DNA of 64,000 nucleotides from Microlunatus soli (GTDB lineage: Bacteria > Actinomycetota > Actinomycetes > Propionibacteriales > Propionibacteriaceae), in contig NZ_LT629772.1 of the NCBI RefSeq assembly GCF_900105385.1, positions 6,262,001 to 6,326,000 on the forward strand, written 5' to 3'. The translations under genes and the position numbers were made by a program. The notes beneath the pieces are model-generated. The model was not told the origin of the DNA and ran no database searches. It worked only from the letters and a program-made list of their open reading frames with translations. This document shows, piece after piece, positions 52,598 through 62,024 of this stretch; positions within the stretch are counted from its first letter, which is position 1, and the number at the start of each line of letters is the position of its first letter.

Positions 52598-52862
52598 GGC
52601 GCGTCTCCTGACCACTCTCGGCGTTGTCTTCATTCACACGTTGTCGTCATGCGGCCCGGGCTCGTCCGTCGCCGGACCCGATCGGATCACCGCAGAGCAG
52701 TCTTGCCCGATCAGGGTCAGTCCCGCCAAGCTTCCCCGCAGGGAATCCGAAGTGGTTATCGGGTTGTGACCGCAGGCCGCCGTGGTTGTGCCGAAGATCA
52801 CCACCGTCAGCGGAGGCGAGCCCGCCGCGATCCGTCACCGAGCGGACACTAGAGTTCGTGGC

Positions 52863-54263
52863 ATGACCGAACACTTCGACGTCGTCGTTCTCGGGGCCGG
52901 CCCCGGTGGGTACGTTGCCGCGATCCGAGCGGCTCAGTTGGGCAAATCCGTGGCGATCGTGGAGAAGAAATACTGGGGTGGTGTCTGCCTCAATGTCGGC
53001 TGCATCCCGTCCAAGGCTCTGCTCCGCAACGCAGAACTGGCCCATGTCTTCACCAAGGAGGCGTCGACGTTCGGCATTTCCGGTGACGTGACGTTCGATT
53101 TCGGTGCGGCCTTCAAGCGCTCCCGCTCGGTCAGCGACCGGATGAGCAAGGGCGTGCACTTCCTGATGAAGAAGAACAAGGTCAAGGAGTATGAGGGCTG
53201 GGCGACCTTCACCAGCGCGACGGCGATGACCGTCGACGGCGCCGACGGTCAGACCGAGCTCACCTTCGACAACTGCATCATCGCCACCGGCGCCACCACC
53301 CGGCTGCTGCCGGGGACCCAGCTCAGCGAACGGGTGGTCACCTACGAAGAGCAGATCATGACCGACCAGTTGCCCGGGTCGATCGTGATCGCCGGTGCCG
53401 GGGCGATCGGCGTCGAATTCGGCTACGTGCTGGCCAACTACGGCGTGGACGTGACGATCGTGGAGTTCCTGGACCGGATGGTGCCGACCGAGGACAAGGA
53501 CATCTCCGCCGAGCTGGCCAAGGCCTACAAGAAGCTCGGGGTGACGGTGCTGACCGGCACCAAGGTCGAGACCATCGACGACTCCGGCGACAAGGTGAAG
53601 GTCACCGTCAGCCCTGCCGCCGGTGGTGATCAACAGGTGTTGGAGGCCGACAAGGTGCTGCAGGCGATCGGCTTCGCCGCCCGCACCGAGGGCTACGGTC
53701 TGGAGGCGACCGGTGTCGCGCTGACCGATCGCGGCGCGATCCAGATCGACGACTACTGCCGGACCTCGGTGCCCACCATCTTCGCCATCGGTGACGTCAC
53801 CGCCAAGATCATGTTGGCCCACAACGCCGAGGCGATGGGCATCGTCGCCGCCGAGACGATCGCCGGCGCGGAGACGATGCCGGTCGACTACTCGATGGTG
53901 CCGCGGGCGACCTATTGTCAGCCGCAGATCGGCTCCTTCGGGCTCAGCGAGGACCAGGCCAAGGAAGCCGGATACGACGTCAAGGTCGCCAAGTTCCCGT
54001 TCACTGCCAACGGCAAGGCCCACGGGCTCGGCGAAGCGACCGGTTTCGTCAAGCTGATCGCCGACGCCAAGTACGGCGAGTTGCTCGGCGCAGCGATGAT
54101 CGGCCCCGATGTCACCGAACTGCTGCCCGAGCTGACCCTGGCTCAGAAGTGGGATCTGACCGCCGAGGAGATCGCCCGCAACGTACACGCCCATCCGACC
54201 CTGTCGGAGACGTTGAAGGAAGTTGCGCACGGCATCGCCGACGGCAAGATGATCAACCTCTGA
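52863..54263 (+). CDS. lpd: Dihydrolipoyl dehydrogenase
   Basis: A 466-residue flavoprotein of the E3 component. [20 protein letters not shown] binds FAD, C42 and C47 in [16 protein letters not shown] are the redox pair, [19 protein letters not shown] binds [23 protein letters not shown] is the second FAD segment and HAHPTLSE near the end gives the His-Glu pair. ATG start about 265 bp from the divergent XRE-MurA gene. It oxidises dihydrolipoate for pyruvate and 2-oxoglutarate dehydrogenases. Confidence 0.96.
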   Translation: MTEHFDVVVLGAGPGGYVAAIRAAQLGKSVAIVEKKYWGGVCLNVGCIPSKALLRNAELAHVFTKEASTFGISGDVTFDFGAAFKRSRSVSDRMSKGVHFLMKKNKVKEYEGWATFTSATAMTVDGADGQTELTFDNCIIATGATTRLLPGTQLSERVVTYEEQIMTDQLPGSIVIAGAGAIGVEFGYVLANYGVDVTIVEFLDRMVPTEDKDISAELAKAYKKLGVTVLTGTKVETIDDSGDKVKVTVSPAAGGDQQVLEADKVLQAIGFAARTEGYGLEATGVALTDRGAIQIDDYCRTSVPTIFAIGDVTAKIMLAHNAEAMGIVAAETIAGAETMPVDYSMVPRATYCQPQIGSFGLSEDQAKEAGYDVKVAKFPFTANGKAHGLGEATGFVKLIADAKYGELLGAAMIGPDVTELLPELTLAQKWDLTAEEIARNVHAHPTLSETLKEVAHGIADGKMINL

Positions 54264-54272
54264 TCGGATAGG

Positions 54273-57161
54273 TCATTCCCAGACCTGACGCAGCGCGGCG
54301 GCGACGTCGATCGGTGAGCTGCCGCGGGTACTGACCAGGATGCCGGTGCCTTCCGCTGTGGCTGCCCGGATCGGTTCGCCGGCGCTCACCCAGCGGTTCC
54401 AGCCCGTCCTCAGATGCCCGGCCCGGTCGGCGTTCACACCGAAGACGGCAGGCACCGCGTGGTAGGTGACCCGCTGCCGATCCAGCGGCTGTCCCGATGA
54501 CCAGCGGGCGCCCGCACGACGGAGCTGTTGGGCGTCGTCGGCAATCGGAACGGGTTGATAACGGGGCAGGAGATAGCGCGGCGAGCCGATCGGGGCGACC
54601 AGTTCGGCCATCGCCTCGGCGAAGATCTCCGAGGTCCTGGTCGAGACGTCGGCAAGGGTGATCCGATAACCGCCGCCGGAGTCCACGGCCGCGGAGACCG
54701 CCTCGGCGCCGCGATCACTCAGGCCGGCCGCGTGCAGCCCGTCGGCGACGGCGCGACCGAGATCGATCAGGTCCGGCGGCTCGGCCCAGGCGGCGAGTCG
54801 CCGTCCGGCAGCCAGGTCGGCGGCCCGGCGCTGCCGCAGCCACCAGCCCCCACCGGCCAGCATGGGGATCACCAGCGCCGGCGCCCAATCCTGGCCGAAC
54901 AGCAGCAGGACGATCATCGTGATCAGCACGGCAGCCGAACCGCCGATGATCATGATCGTGTTGCCGCGGTCCCTTCGCGGCGCGGGATCTCCGGGAACGA
55001 GCTCGGGGGCGACCAGTGCAGCTGAGGGGAGCTCCGGTCGGGCAATCGTCCGTCGATCGGAGGTCAGCCGAACCGCGTGCACGAGTTGATCATGGTACGG
55101 ACTGCCGATCTGCCACAGGTCCCGGATCCGACACCGGTTCTGCGCCCGGACCAGCATGGCGGCGTTGTTGGCCGCGAAGGTGCCGGTCGGCGGAGCCGCG
55201 TACGGCGAGAACCCCGGGTCGACGTGACCGACACCGACGGCGATCTCACCGGAGTCGGTGACGGCGAGATAGCCGCGATGCTTGCGAACGAAGCGATCCC
55301 AGTCCCCGGCGCCACCCGGATGATCATCACTGACACACACCACGCTCCAGGTGTGCGCGACCTTGTCGGGCCAATGCGGATCCAGTCGCAGTGCGCGGCC
55401 GCGGGTCTGCACGACCGCGGTCGGCGTTGTCGCCGTGGTGAGGTCGACCAGCACGTTGACCCGCTGCGCGTCCCACCCCTCACCGAGCAAGGCACGGGTG
55501 CCGATCAGCACTCGACTCCGCCCGGTCTCGAAGAAGCGGGTGGCGATCGGAACCCACTGCCGTGACGTCCAGCCGCGGAGCTCGACGAAGTCATGATCAT
55601 CGACCGGGACGGTCTCCAGCCGGAGGCCGGGATCCTGATCATGGGCGAACGAGGACAGGGCTGCGATCGTGTCCGTCGCCCCGGCGACGGTGCGGCCGGT
55701 GATCATCAAGGGCGACAGGCCACCGGTCCGGTCGTCGTTGATCAACGTGTCCAGCAGCAGCCGTGCCGACCCTGCCTCGGCCCGCAGGACACCGCGCAAA
55801 CCGGCCGGCACGGTCGCAGTGGCTCGTTCATGATCACACAATGCCACCGCACGCAGTCGGTCACCGAGCTCGGCGGACTCGGCAGCCAGGATCTCCACGC
55901 TGGCATCGGTCTTCGCCGCGCTGCGGGCGATCACCCGATCGACCGGAGAACGTCCCCGTCGGATGCCGCGGCGCGTCAATTGGTAGCCGATTCCGGGGAG
56001 TGCGGCGCCGATCCGTTCCAGTAGTTCCTGATCGCGTTCATCGCTGGACGGACGCAGGCAGGTCTCGACGTAGTCCTTGATCAGCGCGACCCAGTCGTCG
56101 GCGCTCGGCGGCCGCCGATGCTCCTCGCGCAGGGTGGCTCCGGGCGGGACCGCGAGCAGTCCGGCGGTGCAGAACCGCAGAGCCGCGGCGGCCAGCTCGG
56201 GTTCGTCCTGTTCGAGTCGATACCAGTCGAGTTCGAGCCGGTCGACGTCGAGCCGGTCGGCACCGGGATGGTCGACCGGATCGTCACCGGTGTCGATGGT
56301 GCGGCTGACGAAACGGCGATCGATCCACTCCAGGAAGTCGGTACTGGCGATGCCGGTTTCGGTCAGGTCGGTCTGCAGTACGGCGAACCGTTCGGCCTCG
56401 CCGATCAGCCACTCCGACTCCTGCGCCGACGGACGGACCAACCAGGCGAATTCGGCGAACGGAGCAAGGTAGCCGTCGCGGACCAGGGCCGGGATGGAGG
56501 TGGCGTAGAGCGGCGGTCCGAACAGTGCATCGACGAGTTCCGACTCGGTCGGCGTCAGCGAGTCCGGTGGCGTTGCGGTGAGCGCGATCACCGTGGCCTG
56601 CGGCAGTTCCTCGAGCAGCTCGGCGATCAGCCGCCCCCACACCTCCAGCAGGTGGTGGCACTCGTCCAGGATGATCGTCAACGGCCCGGTGGCACGCATT
56701 GCCTCGACGAGCGCCGCGCCGCCGGTGTTCAGCCGTGCGAGCAGACTGTCCGGATCGTCTCCGTCGTCGGAGGCGTCGCCGACGTCGTCGTCGGGATCGA
56801 ACTCGGGATCGAAGGTCGCCAACGATTGGTAGGTCAGCGAGCTCAGCGGCGTCGCCAACGCGCGGTCGTCGCCGATCGTCAGGTCCGGTGGCTCGAAGCG
56901 CTGCCACTCCGCGATCCACTGACCCTGGATCGCGGTGTTGGGGGAGAAGATGACGACCGGTTGCGCGCGGCGGCGGGCAGCCTCCAGTCCGACCAGCGTC
57001 TTGCCCGCTCCCGGCGGGAGCACCACCCAGGAGCGTTGCGAGCCCGCGGACCAGGATGACTCGATGGCAGCCAGGGCGCGGGTCTGATGACTACGCAACG
57101 GCAGCGGGAAGGAGACATCGGACCAGGAGGCCGTCGTCTCTGTCGTCTGCGGGCCCGGCAT
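54273..57161 (-). CDS. SF2 DEAD/DEAH helicase with C-terminal membrane segments
   Basis: A 962-residue protein. Helicase motifs are in order: PPGAGKT (49-55), ILDECHHL near 165, LTATPPD, and the C-terminal lobe ending in VQTRGRALRLDPHWP (motif VI). A long insertion lies between lobes 1 and 2. After the helicase, hydrophobic TIMIIGGSAAVLITMIVLLL, FGQDW and ALVIPMLAGGGWWL (about 735-785) look like two transmembrane helices, followed by a ~170-residue domain. A helicase tied to the membrane is unusual. DNA uptake, plasmid or phage defence, or RNA decay are all open. It converges on lpd. Confidence 0.82.
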   Translation of the reverse strand: MPGPQTTETTASWSDVSFPLPLRSHQTRALAAIESSWSAGSQRSWVVLPPGAGKTLVGLEAARRRAQPVVIFSPNTAIQGQWIAEWQRFEPPDLTIGDDRALATPLSSLTYQSLATFDPEFDPDDDVGDASDDGDDPDSLLARLNTGGAALVEAMRATGPLTIILDECHHLLEVWGRLIAELLEELPQATVIALTATPPDSLTPTESELVDALFGPPLYATSIPALVRDGYLAPFAEFAWLVRPSAQESEWLIGEAERFAVLQTDLTETGIASTDFLEWIDRRFVSRTIDTGDDPVDHPGADRLDVDRLELDWYRLEQDEPELAAAALRFCTAGLLAVPPGATLREEHRRPPSADDWVALIKDYVETCLRPSSDERDQELLERIGAALPGIGYQLTRRGIRRGRSPVDRVIARSAAKTDASVEILAAESAELGDRLRAVALCDHERATATVPAGLRGVLRAEAGSARLLLDTLINDDRTGGLSPLMITGRTVAGATDTIAALSSFAHDQDPGLRLETVPVDDHDFVELRGWTSRQWVPIATRFFETGRSRVLIGTRALLGEGWDAQRVNVLVDLTTATTPTAVVQTRGRALRLDPHWPDKVAHTWSVVCVSDDHPGGAGDWDRFVRKHRGYLAVTDSGEIAVGVGHVDPGFSPYAAPPTGTFAANNAAMLVRAQNRCRIRDLWQIGSPYHDQLVHAVRLTSDRRTIARPELPSAALVAPELVPGDPAPRRDRGNTIMIIGGSAAVLITMIVLLLFGQDWAPALVIPMLAGGGWWLRQRRAADLAAGRRLAAWAEPPDLIDLGRAVADGLHAAGLSDRGAEAVSAAVDSGGGYRITLADVSTRTSEIFAEAMAELVAPIGSPRYLLPRYQPVPIADDAQQLRRAGARWSSGQPLDRQRVTYHAVPAVFGVNADRAGHLRTGWNRWVSAGEPIRAATAEGTGILVSTRGSSPIDVAAALRQVWE

Positions 57162-57266
57162 CCCGCCATCATGACGGGCGGACAGGCCGGTACGGAGGCA
57201 GGCCCGCTCACCGGGCCGCCGATCGTGCCGCCACCGATCCTGCCGCCATCGATCCTGCTGGGTGGG

Positions 57267-57701
57267 TCAGCCGCTCACGTAGTGTTCCAGCTCGTCGCGC
57301 TGGAACTTGAGCTCTCCGAGCCGGCTCTTGACCACGTCACCGATGCTGACGATGCCGGTCAACCGGCCGTCGTCATCCAGGACCGGCACGTGGCGGATCC
57401 GGTTCTCGGTCATCAGCTCCATCAACGAGTCGACCGAGTCGGTCGGGCCGCAACTGCGCAGTCTGGTGACCGGCGTCATGATGGCGTCGATCCGCTGGTC
57501 CAGGACGGCGGGCCCGTCGGCCAGTCGACGGACCACGTCCCGTTCGGAGACGATGCCGGCGATGTCGCGGCCACCCGCGGAGACGACGACCGCGCCGAGA
57601 TTGTGCTGCTTGAGGATGGCCACCAACTGCCCGACTGTCTGATCCGGTGTCGCGGTGACGACGTCGGCGCCCTTGTCGTGGAGGATGTCGGAGATTCGCA
57701 T
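57267..57701 (-). CDS. CBS-domain-pair protein
   Basis: A 144-residue Bateman module with two CBS repeats: MRISDILHDKGADVVTATPD to VVSAGGRDIAGIVSERDVVR, and DAIMTPVTRLRSCGPTDSVD to HVPVLDDDGRLTGIVSIGDV. This shape binds adenine nucleotides. No partner domain is fused. ATG start; it is transcribed separately from the helicase and APC permease. Confidence 0.9.
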   Translation of the reverse strand: MRISDILHDKGADVVTATPDQTVGQLVAILKQHNLGAVVVSAGGRDIAGIVSERDVVRRLADGPAVLDQRIDAIMTPVTRLRSCGPTDSVDSLMELMTENRIRHVPVLDDDGRLTGIVSIGDVVKSRLGELKFQRDELEHYVSG

Positions 57702-57817
57702 CGAAGGCTCCTTGCTACTCGCAGGTTCACCCGGATTGTGTGATGAGCGTCACGTTCGCCAGCGTACCCCGCTCGCTGTCCCTGCGCCGTCGCCGCGCAA
57801 CTCCGCTGCTGCCGATG

Positions 57818-59083
57818 TCAGCCGGTACGACGGGAGAGCACGATCAGCCGCCCCACGAGTCCGACGGCGAACATCCCGATCCCGGCTGCCACGGACTGCC
57901 AGGGCAGGGTCGCCACCAGCACCAGGCAGCCGATGCAGCCGATCACGTTCAACGCCCGGGGCCAGCGACGCTCGGCGACGGGTTGGGTGAAGGCCGACGC
58001 GTTGGCGATCGCGTAGTAGATCAACACGCCGAAGGAGGAGAATCCGATCACTTCGCGCAGATCGACCACGGCGACCGCCACCGAGACCACCACCGCCAGC
58101 GCGATCTCGGCGTGATGGGGGACCTGGAACCGTGGATGGACCGCGGACAGCCAGCGGGGCAGATCCCGATTCCTGGCCATCGCCAGACTGGTCCGGCCGA
58201 CGCCGGCGATCAGTGACAACAGGGCGCCGAGTGCCGCGACGGCGCCGCCGATCCGGACAATCACCACGAGGTGCTCGGCGCCGGCCGCTCGGACAGCCGT
58301 CGCCAGCGGCGCCGGCGAGGACGCCAGCAGGTCCGGCCCGGCGGCAGCCAGTGCTGCGACGCCGACAACCAGGTAGACCACGACGGTGATCGCCAACGCA
58401 ACCGGGATCGCCCGCGGGATGGTCCGGGCCGGATCCCGGACCTCCTCACCCAGCGTGGCGATCCGGGCATAGCCGGCGATCGCGAAGAACAGCAGCCCCG
58501 CCGACTGGGCGATCCCGTACGGGCCGCCGGTCCACAACGCGGACGGCAACCCCAGCTTGCTGGTCGTGGCGTCGCCGCCGACGCCGATGCCGACGACCAG
58601 CACCGCGAGGGCGAGCAGGCTGACCAGGACCAGGATCCGGGTCAGCTGGGCGGTCCGGGTGATCCCGCGATAGTTGAGTGCGGCCAACGCGAGGACGGCG
58701 ACCACGGCGATCACCCGCTGCAACCAGCCGGACGGCACCGCGTAGGAGGCGAAGGTCAACGCCATCGCCGCGCAGGACGCCGTCTTACCGACCACGAACC
58801 CCCAGCCCGCAGTGAAGCCGAACCATTCGCCGAGACGCTCCCGGCCGTAGCTGTAGGTGCCACCCGAGACCGGATAGACGGCAGCAAGCTGGGCCGACGC
58901 CACGGCATTGCAGTAGGCGATGGCGGCCGCCAGCACCAGCCCGATCAGCAGCCCGGAGCCGGCCGCGGCCGCCGCCGGCCCGAATGCGGCGAAGACGCCC
59001 GCACCGATCATCGAGCCGAGCCCGATCAGGACGGCGTCGCCCAGCCCGAGCCGTCGGGCCAAAGGTTCGGAGGTACTCTGCAC
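57818..59083 (-). CDS. APC-family amino acid/polyamine permease
   Basis: About 421 residues from GTG at 59083, which has AAGGAT about seven bases before it. LGLGDAVLIGLGSMIGAGVF is the APC TM1 with the helix break, and GGTYSYGRERLGEWFGFTAG is the following conserved loop. Twelve membrane segments fit. It imports an amino acid or amine by proton or exchange coupling. Divergent from the HhH-GPD gene over 76 bp. Confidence 0.9.
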   Translation of the reverse strand: MQSTSEPLARRLGLGDAVLIGLGSMIGAGVFAAFGPAAAAAGSGLLIGLVLAAAIAYCNAVASAQLAAVYPVSGGTYSYGRERLGEWFGFTAGWGFVVGKTASCAAMALTFASYAVPSGWLQRVIAVVAVLALAALNYRGITRTAQLTRILVLVSLLALAVLVVGIGVGGDATTSKLGLPSALWTGGPYGIAQSAGLLFFAIAGYARIATLGEEVRDPARTIPRAIPVALAITVVVYLVVGVAALAAAGPDLLASSPAPLATAVRAAGAEHLVVIVRIGGAVAALGALLSLIAGVGRTSLAMARNRDLPRWLSAVHPRFQVPHHAEIALAVVVSVAVAVVDLREVIGFSSFGVLIYYAIANASAFTQPVAERRWPRALNVIGCIGCLVLVATLPWQSVAAGIGMFAVGLVGRLIVLSRRTG

Positions 59084-59159
59084 GGGCTCATCCTTGCGTA
59101 CGGTCCGTGCTTCCCGCATCGTGGCGGTGCCGACGGGCCGACTGGCACAATGAGGCGTC

Positions 59160-59747
59160 ATGAGCGACGCACTGCACCTGACCGGCGACACCGCGGTCGA
59201 CCGGTTGCTGTCCACCGACCCGAACGCACTGCTGATCGGCATGGTCCTTGATCAACAGGTCCCGATGGAGAAGGCGTTCAGCGGCCCGTCGGTGATCGCC
59301 GAACGGATGGGCGGCCGCTTCGACGTCAGCAAGATCGCCGAACTCGACGTCGACGATTTCGTGGCGATCTGCTCCCAGCGCCCGGCCGTGCACCGTTTCC
59401 CCGGATCGATGGGCAAGCGGGTGCACGACGTCTGCCGCGCGCTGGTCGCCGACTACGACGGCGACGCCAGCCGGCTCTGGGACACCGCCGAGGACGGCAA
59501 GGAACTCAAACGGCGACTGGCAGCGCTCCCCGGGCTGGGGGACCAGAAGGCATCGATCTTCGTTGCCCTGTTGGGAAAACAGCGCGGTGTCACCCCCAGC
59601 GGATGGCAGGCGGCGGCCGGCAAGTACGGCGAGGACGGCGTCTTCCGATCCGTTGCCGACATCGTCGACGACGAGTCACTGGCCAAGGTCCGGGAGACCA
59701 AGAAGGCCGAGAAGGCCAAGGCCAAGGCCAAGGCCGCCAAGGGCTGA
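59160..59747 (+). CDS. HhH-GPD superfamily base-excision repair-like protein
   Basis: A 195-residue protein. LIGMVLDQQVPMEKAFSGP and the helix-hairpin-helix LAALPGLGDQKASIFVALLG match small actinobacterial HhH-GPD proteins. The catalytic Asp that normally follows the hairpin (in a P-x-D-x-H-V element) is not visible here, where TPSGWQ is found, and there is no iron-sulfur cluster ligand set. A KAKAKAAKG tail may bind nucleic acid. Glycosylase activity is unproven. Confidence 0.8.
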   Translation: MSDALHLTGDTAVDRLLSTDPNALLIGMVLDQQVPMEKAFSGPSVIAERMGGRFDVSKIAELDVDDFVAICSQRPAVHRFPGSMGKRVHDVCRALVADYDGDASRLWDTAEDGKELKRRLAALPGLGDQKASIFVALLGKQRGVTPSGWQAAAGKYGEDGVFRSVADIVDDESLAKVRETKKAEKAKAKAKAAKG

Positions 59748-59762
59748 GTTCGGCCGTGCTGA

Positions 59763-61208
59763 TCAGATGATCAGGTGCGGGGACCGGGTGCCGGTGGGAG
59801 CATCGGTTCCCGACCGGGCCTCGTCCCAGGCCAGACTCAACCGGCGGACGGCCTCACTGAGCACCTGCGGATCGGCCACGTACGGGATCCGCAACTGACG
59901 GCGGCCACCGCCTCGCGGATAGAACCGCGGCCCCGGGGTCAGCACCAGGTCCCGTTTCCGGGCCAGGGCGCTGACCAGATTCGACGACTCGGTCGGCAGT
60001 CGGAACCACAGCGACAGCCCGCCGCGCGGCACCTGCAACGTCCACTCCGGCAGCGTGCCGGTCATCGCTGTCAGCAACTGGTCGCGTTGCTGCCGGATCC
60101 GGCGCCGTTGATGATCAAGAATCGTCTCGGAGTTACGCATCAACTCGGCCACCACGAGCTGCTCGAACGGCGCCGCCCCGTTGTCCATGGTGGCCTGGGT
60201 CTCGATCAGCTTGCGGACATACTGCTTGGGTGACCGGATCCAGCCGATCCGCAAACCGCCCCAGAAGGACTTGCTGGCCGAGCCGATGGTGATCGCATTG
60301 TCCAGCAGGCTGCCCATCGGCGTGCGCTCGGCATCGCCGTCCAGCCGGAGGTCGACCAGCGTCTCGTCGATGACGGTGATCACCTGATGCCGATTGAGGG
60401 TCCGTGCGGCGGCTCGCCGTTGTTCCTCGTCCAACCAGATCCCGGTCGGGTTCTGGAACTCCGGGATCAGGAAGGCCAGCCGCGCCCGCGATCGTCCCAA
60501 GATCGTTTCGAGTCGGTCCGGATCCCAGTCCTGCGGCGAGATCGGGAACGGGACCAGGCGGGAGCCGCGTCGCCGGCAGGCCTCGATCGCGTTGTAGTAG
60601 GTCGGTGATTCCAGCAGTACCGGGTCGCCCGGATCGGCGAGTCCCTGCAAGATCACGTTCCAGGCCGACAGTGAGCCGACGGTGATGATCAACTGGCCGG
60701 CCTTGGTCGGCAGTCCACGTGCGGTGAACCAGTCCGCCAGGGTGGACCGCAGCGATTCCACACCGTCGGGGAAGTAGCCGGTCCCGGCCAGCAGCGCCGG
60801 AAGTCGTTCGGCCGCATCCTGGTAGGCCCGCCCGAGTCCCGGTGGTGCGGTGGAGGCAGCGGTGTTCAGCGCGACCAGCGCGTTGTCCTCGTCGGCGGCC
60901 AGGGTGATCGGTAACAGGCTGCTGGCCAGTCCACCCTCGGGCTGATGGACGAAGTTACCCGCGCCGCGGCGTGCCTGCAGGACCCCCTGATCGCGCAGCG
61001 CCGCATAGGCACTGGTGACGGTGGTCCGGCTCAGGCCGAGCGACGCACACAGGTCCCGTTCGCTGGGCAACCGGAAGCCGTCGGGCAGTTGGCCGTCGAT
61101 CACCAGCAGCCGGATCCGCATCGCAAGATCGCGATAGACCGGTGCTTCCCAGTCCTTGCCGCCCAGCAGTCCGGTGAGCTGGGCGGCTGTCAGCCAATGC
61201 GCGGACAT
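59763..61208 (-). CDS. MocR-type PLP-dependent regulator (YczR-like)
   Basis: About 481 residues from ATG at 61208, chosen because GGGAG lies six bases upstream; an ATG at 61214 is directly after that site. Residues about 20-85 are a GntR winged helix (FRLPSERDLCASLGLSRTTV); the rest is an aminotransferase fold with the PLP Lys in GSASKSFWGGLRIGW. It is divergent from a YczE-type membrane protein, the arrangement of the YczR/YczE group of MocR regulators, so it probably controls that gene in response to PLP or an amino compound. Confidence 0.9.
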   Translation of the reverse strand: MSAHWLTAAQLTGLLGGKDWEAPVYRDLAMRIRLLVIDGQLPDGFRLPSERDLCASLGLSRTTVTSAYAALRDQGVLQARRGAGNFVHQPEGGLASSLLPITLAADEDNALVALNTAASTAPPGLGRAYQDAAERLPALLAGTGYFPDGVESLRSTLADWFTARGLPTKAGQLIITVGSLSAWNVILQGLADPGDPVLLESPTYYNAIEACRRRGSRLVPFPISPQDWDPDRLETILGRSRARLAFLIPEFQNPTGIWLDEEQRRAAARTLNRHQVITVIDETLVDLRLDGDAERTPMGSLLDNAITIGSASKSFWGGLRIGWIRSPKQYVRKLIETQATMDNGAAPFEQLVVAELMRNSETILDHQRRRIRQQRDQLLTAMTGTLPEWTLQVPRGGLSLWFRLPTESSNLVSALARKRDLVLTPGPRFYPRGGGRRQLRIPYVADPQVLSEAVRRLSLAWDEARSGTDAPTGTRSPHLII

Positions 61209-61230
61209 CGTCATCTCCCACTGTGCGATC

Positions 61231-61285
61231 GGCCGCGGACCGGTCCGCGGCCGCAGAATTGGATATGGACTCAGGGGCCAATTCT
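61231..61285. promoter_or_regulatory. Two inverted repeats between the MocR-type and yczE-like genes
   Basis: A perfect 22-bp palindrome occupies 61231-61252 (half-site GGCCGCGGACC). Immediately after, AGAATTGG (61255-61262) and CCAATTCT (61278-61285) form an exact inverted repeat with a 15-bp spacer. Both lie in the short divergent interval and are likely operator elements; which protein binds is not shown. Confidence 0.6.
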
Positions 61286-61289
61286 AGGC

Positions 61290-62024
61290 ATGCTGTGCAC
61301 CGTGAGCAGAACGACGCCCAGCATCGGCAGGCCGAAGTTCGGCAGCGCGGCACGTGCTGCCGCGGCGTTGTCGCCGATGAGCCCGATCCAGCAGTTGCGA
61401 GCGGGTCGGCTGCCGCGCCGGCTGGTCCAATTGATCTTCGGGCTGTTCCTGTACGGCGTCTCGATGGCGTTCATGCTGCGGGCCTCGCTGGGCATCGAGC
61501 CGTGGGGTGTGCTGGCGCAGGGCATCACCCACCATCTGCCGTTCAGCTACGGACAGATCACCATCGCGGTCAGTGTCGTCGTGCTGCTGCTGTGGATCCC
61601 GTTGCGGCAGTGGCCGGGACTCGGGACGATCTGCAACGCCGTCCTGATCGGGATCTTCGTCGATCTCGCGCTATCGGTGCTGCCGGCGCCGTCCGGGCTG
61701 CCGGTCCGCATCGTCGCGCTCGCCGGTGGCATCGTCCTGAACGGACTGGCCGGTGCGATCTACATCGGTGCCCAGCTCGGACCCGGTGCCCGGGACGGAC
61801 TGATGACCGGTCTGGTCGGCCGCACCGGCCGTCCGGTCTGGCTGGTCCGGACCGCGATCGAGGTCGTCGTGGTGATCATCGGCTTCCTGCTCGGCGGTGA
61901 TCTGTGGATCGGCACCGTCGCCTACGCCGTCGCCATCGGCCCGCTGGTCCAGTTCTTCCTGCCGTTGGTGGCCGTCCGGCTACCGCTGCCCGATCGAGAA
62001 GTGGCCGGTCAGGAAGGCAGCTGA
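61290..62024 (+). CDS. YczE/YitT-family membrane protein
   Basis: About 244 residues from ATG at 61290; GTG 61302 and ATG 61377 are in-frame alternatives and the latter removes a poorly conserved lead. RLVQLIFGLFLYGVSMAFML, LGIEPWGVLAQGI and FSYGQITIAVSVVVLLLWIP, then PGARDGLMTGL, are characteristic of the YczE group with five membrane helices. Probably a small-molecule transporter. Its last 16 bases overlap tail-to-tail with the pyruvyltransferase gene. Confidence 0.85.
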   Translation: MLCTVSRTTPSIGRPKFGSAARAAAALSPMSPIQQLRAGRLPRRLVQLIFGLFLYGVSMAFMLRASLGIEPWGVLAQGITHHLPFSYGQITIAVSVVVLLLWIPLRQWPGLGTICNAVLIGIFVDLALSVLPAPSGLPVRIVALAGGIVLNGLAGAIYIGAQLGPGARDGLMTGLVGRTGRPVWLVRTAIEVVVVIIGFLLGGDLWIGTVAYAVAIGPLVQFFLPLVAVRLPLPDREVAGQEGS

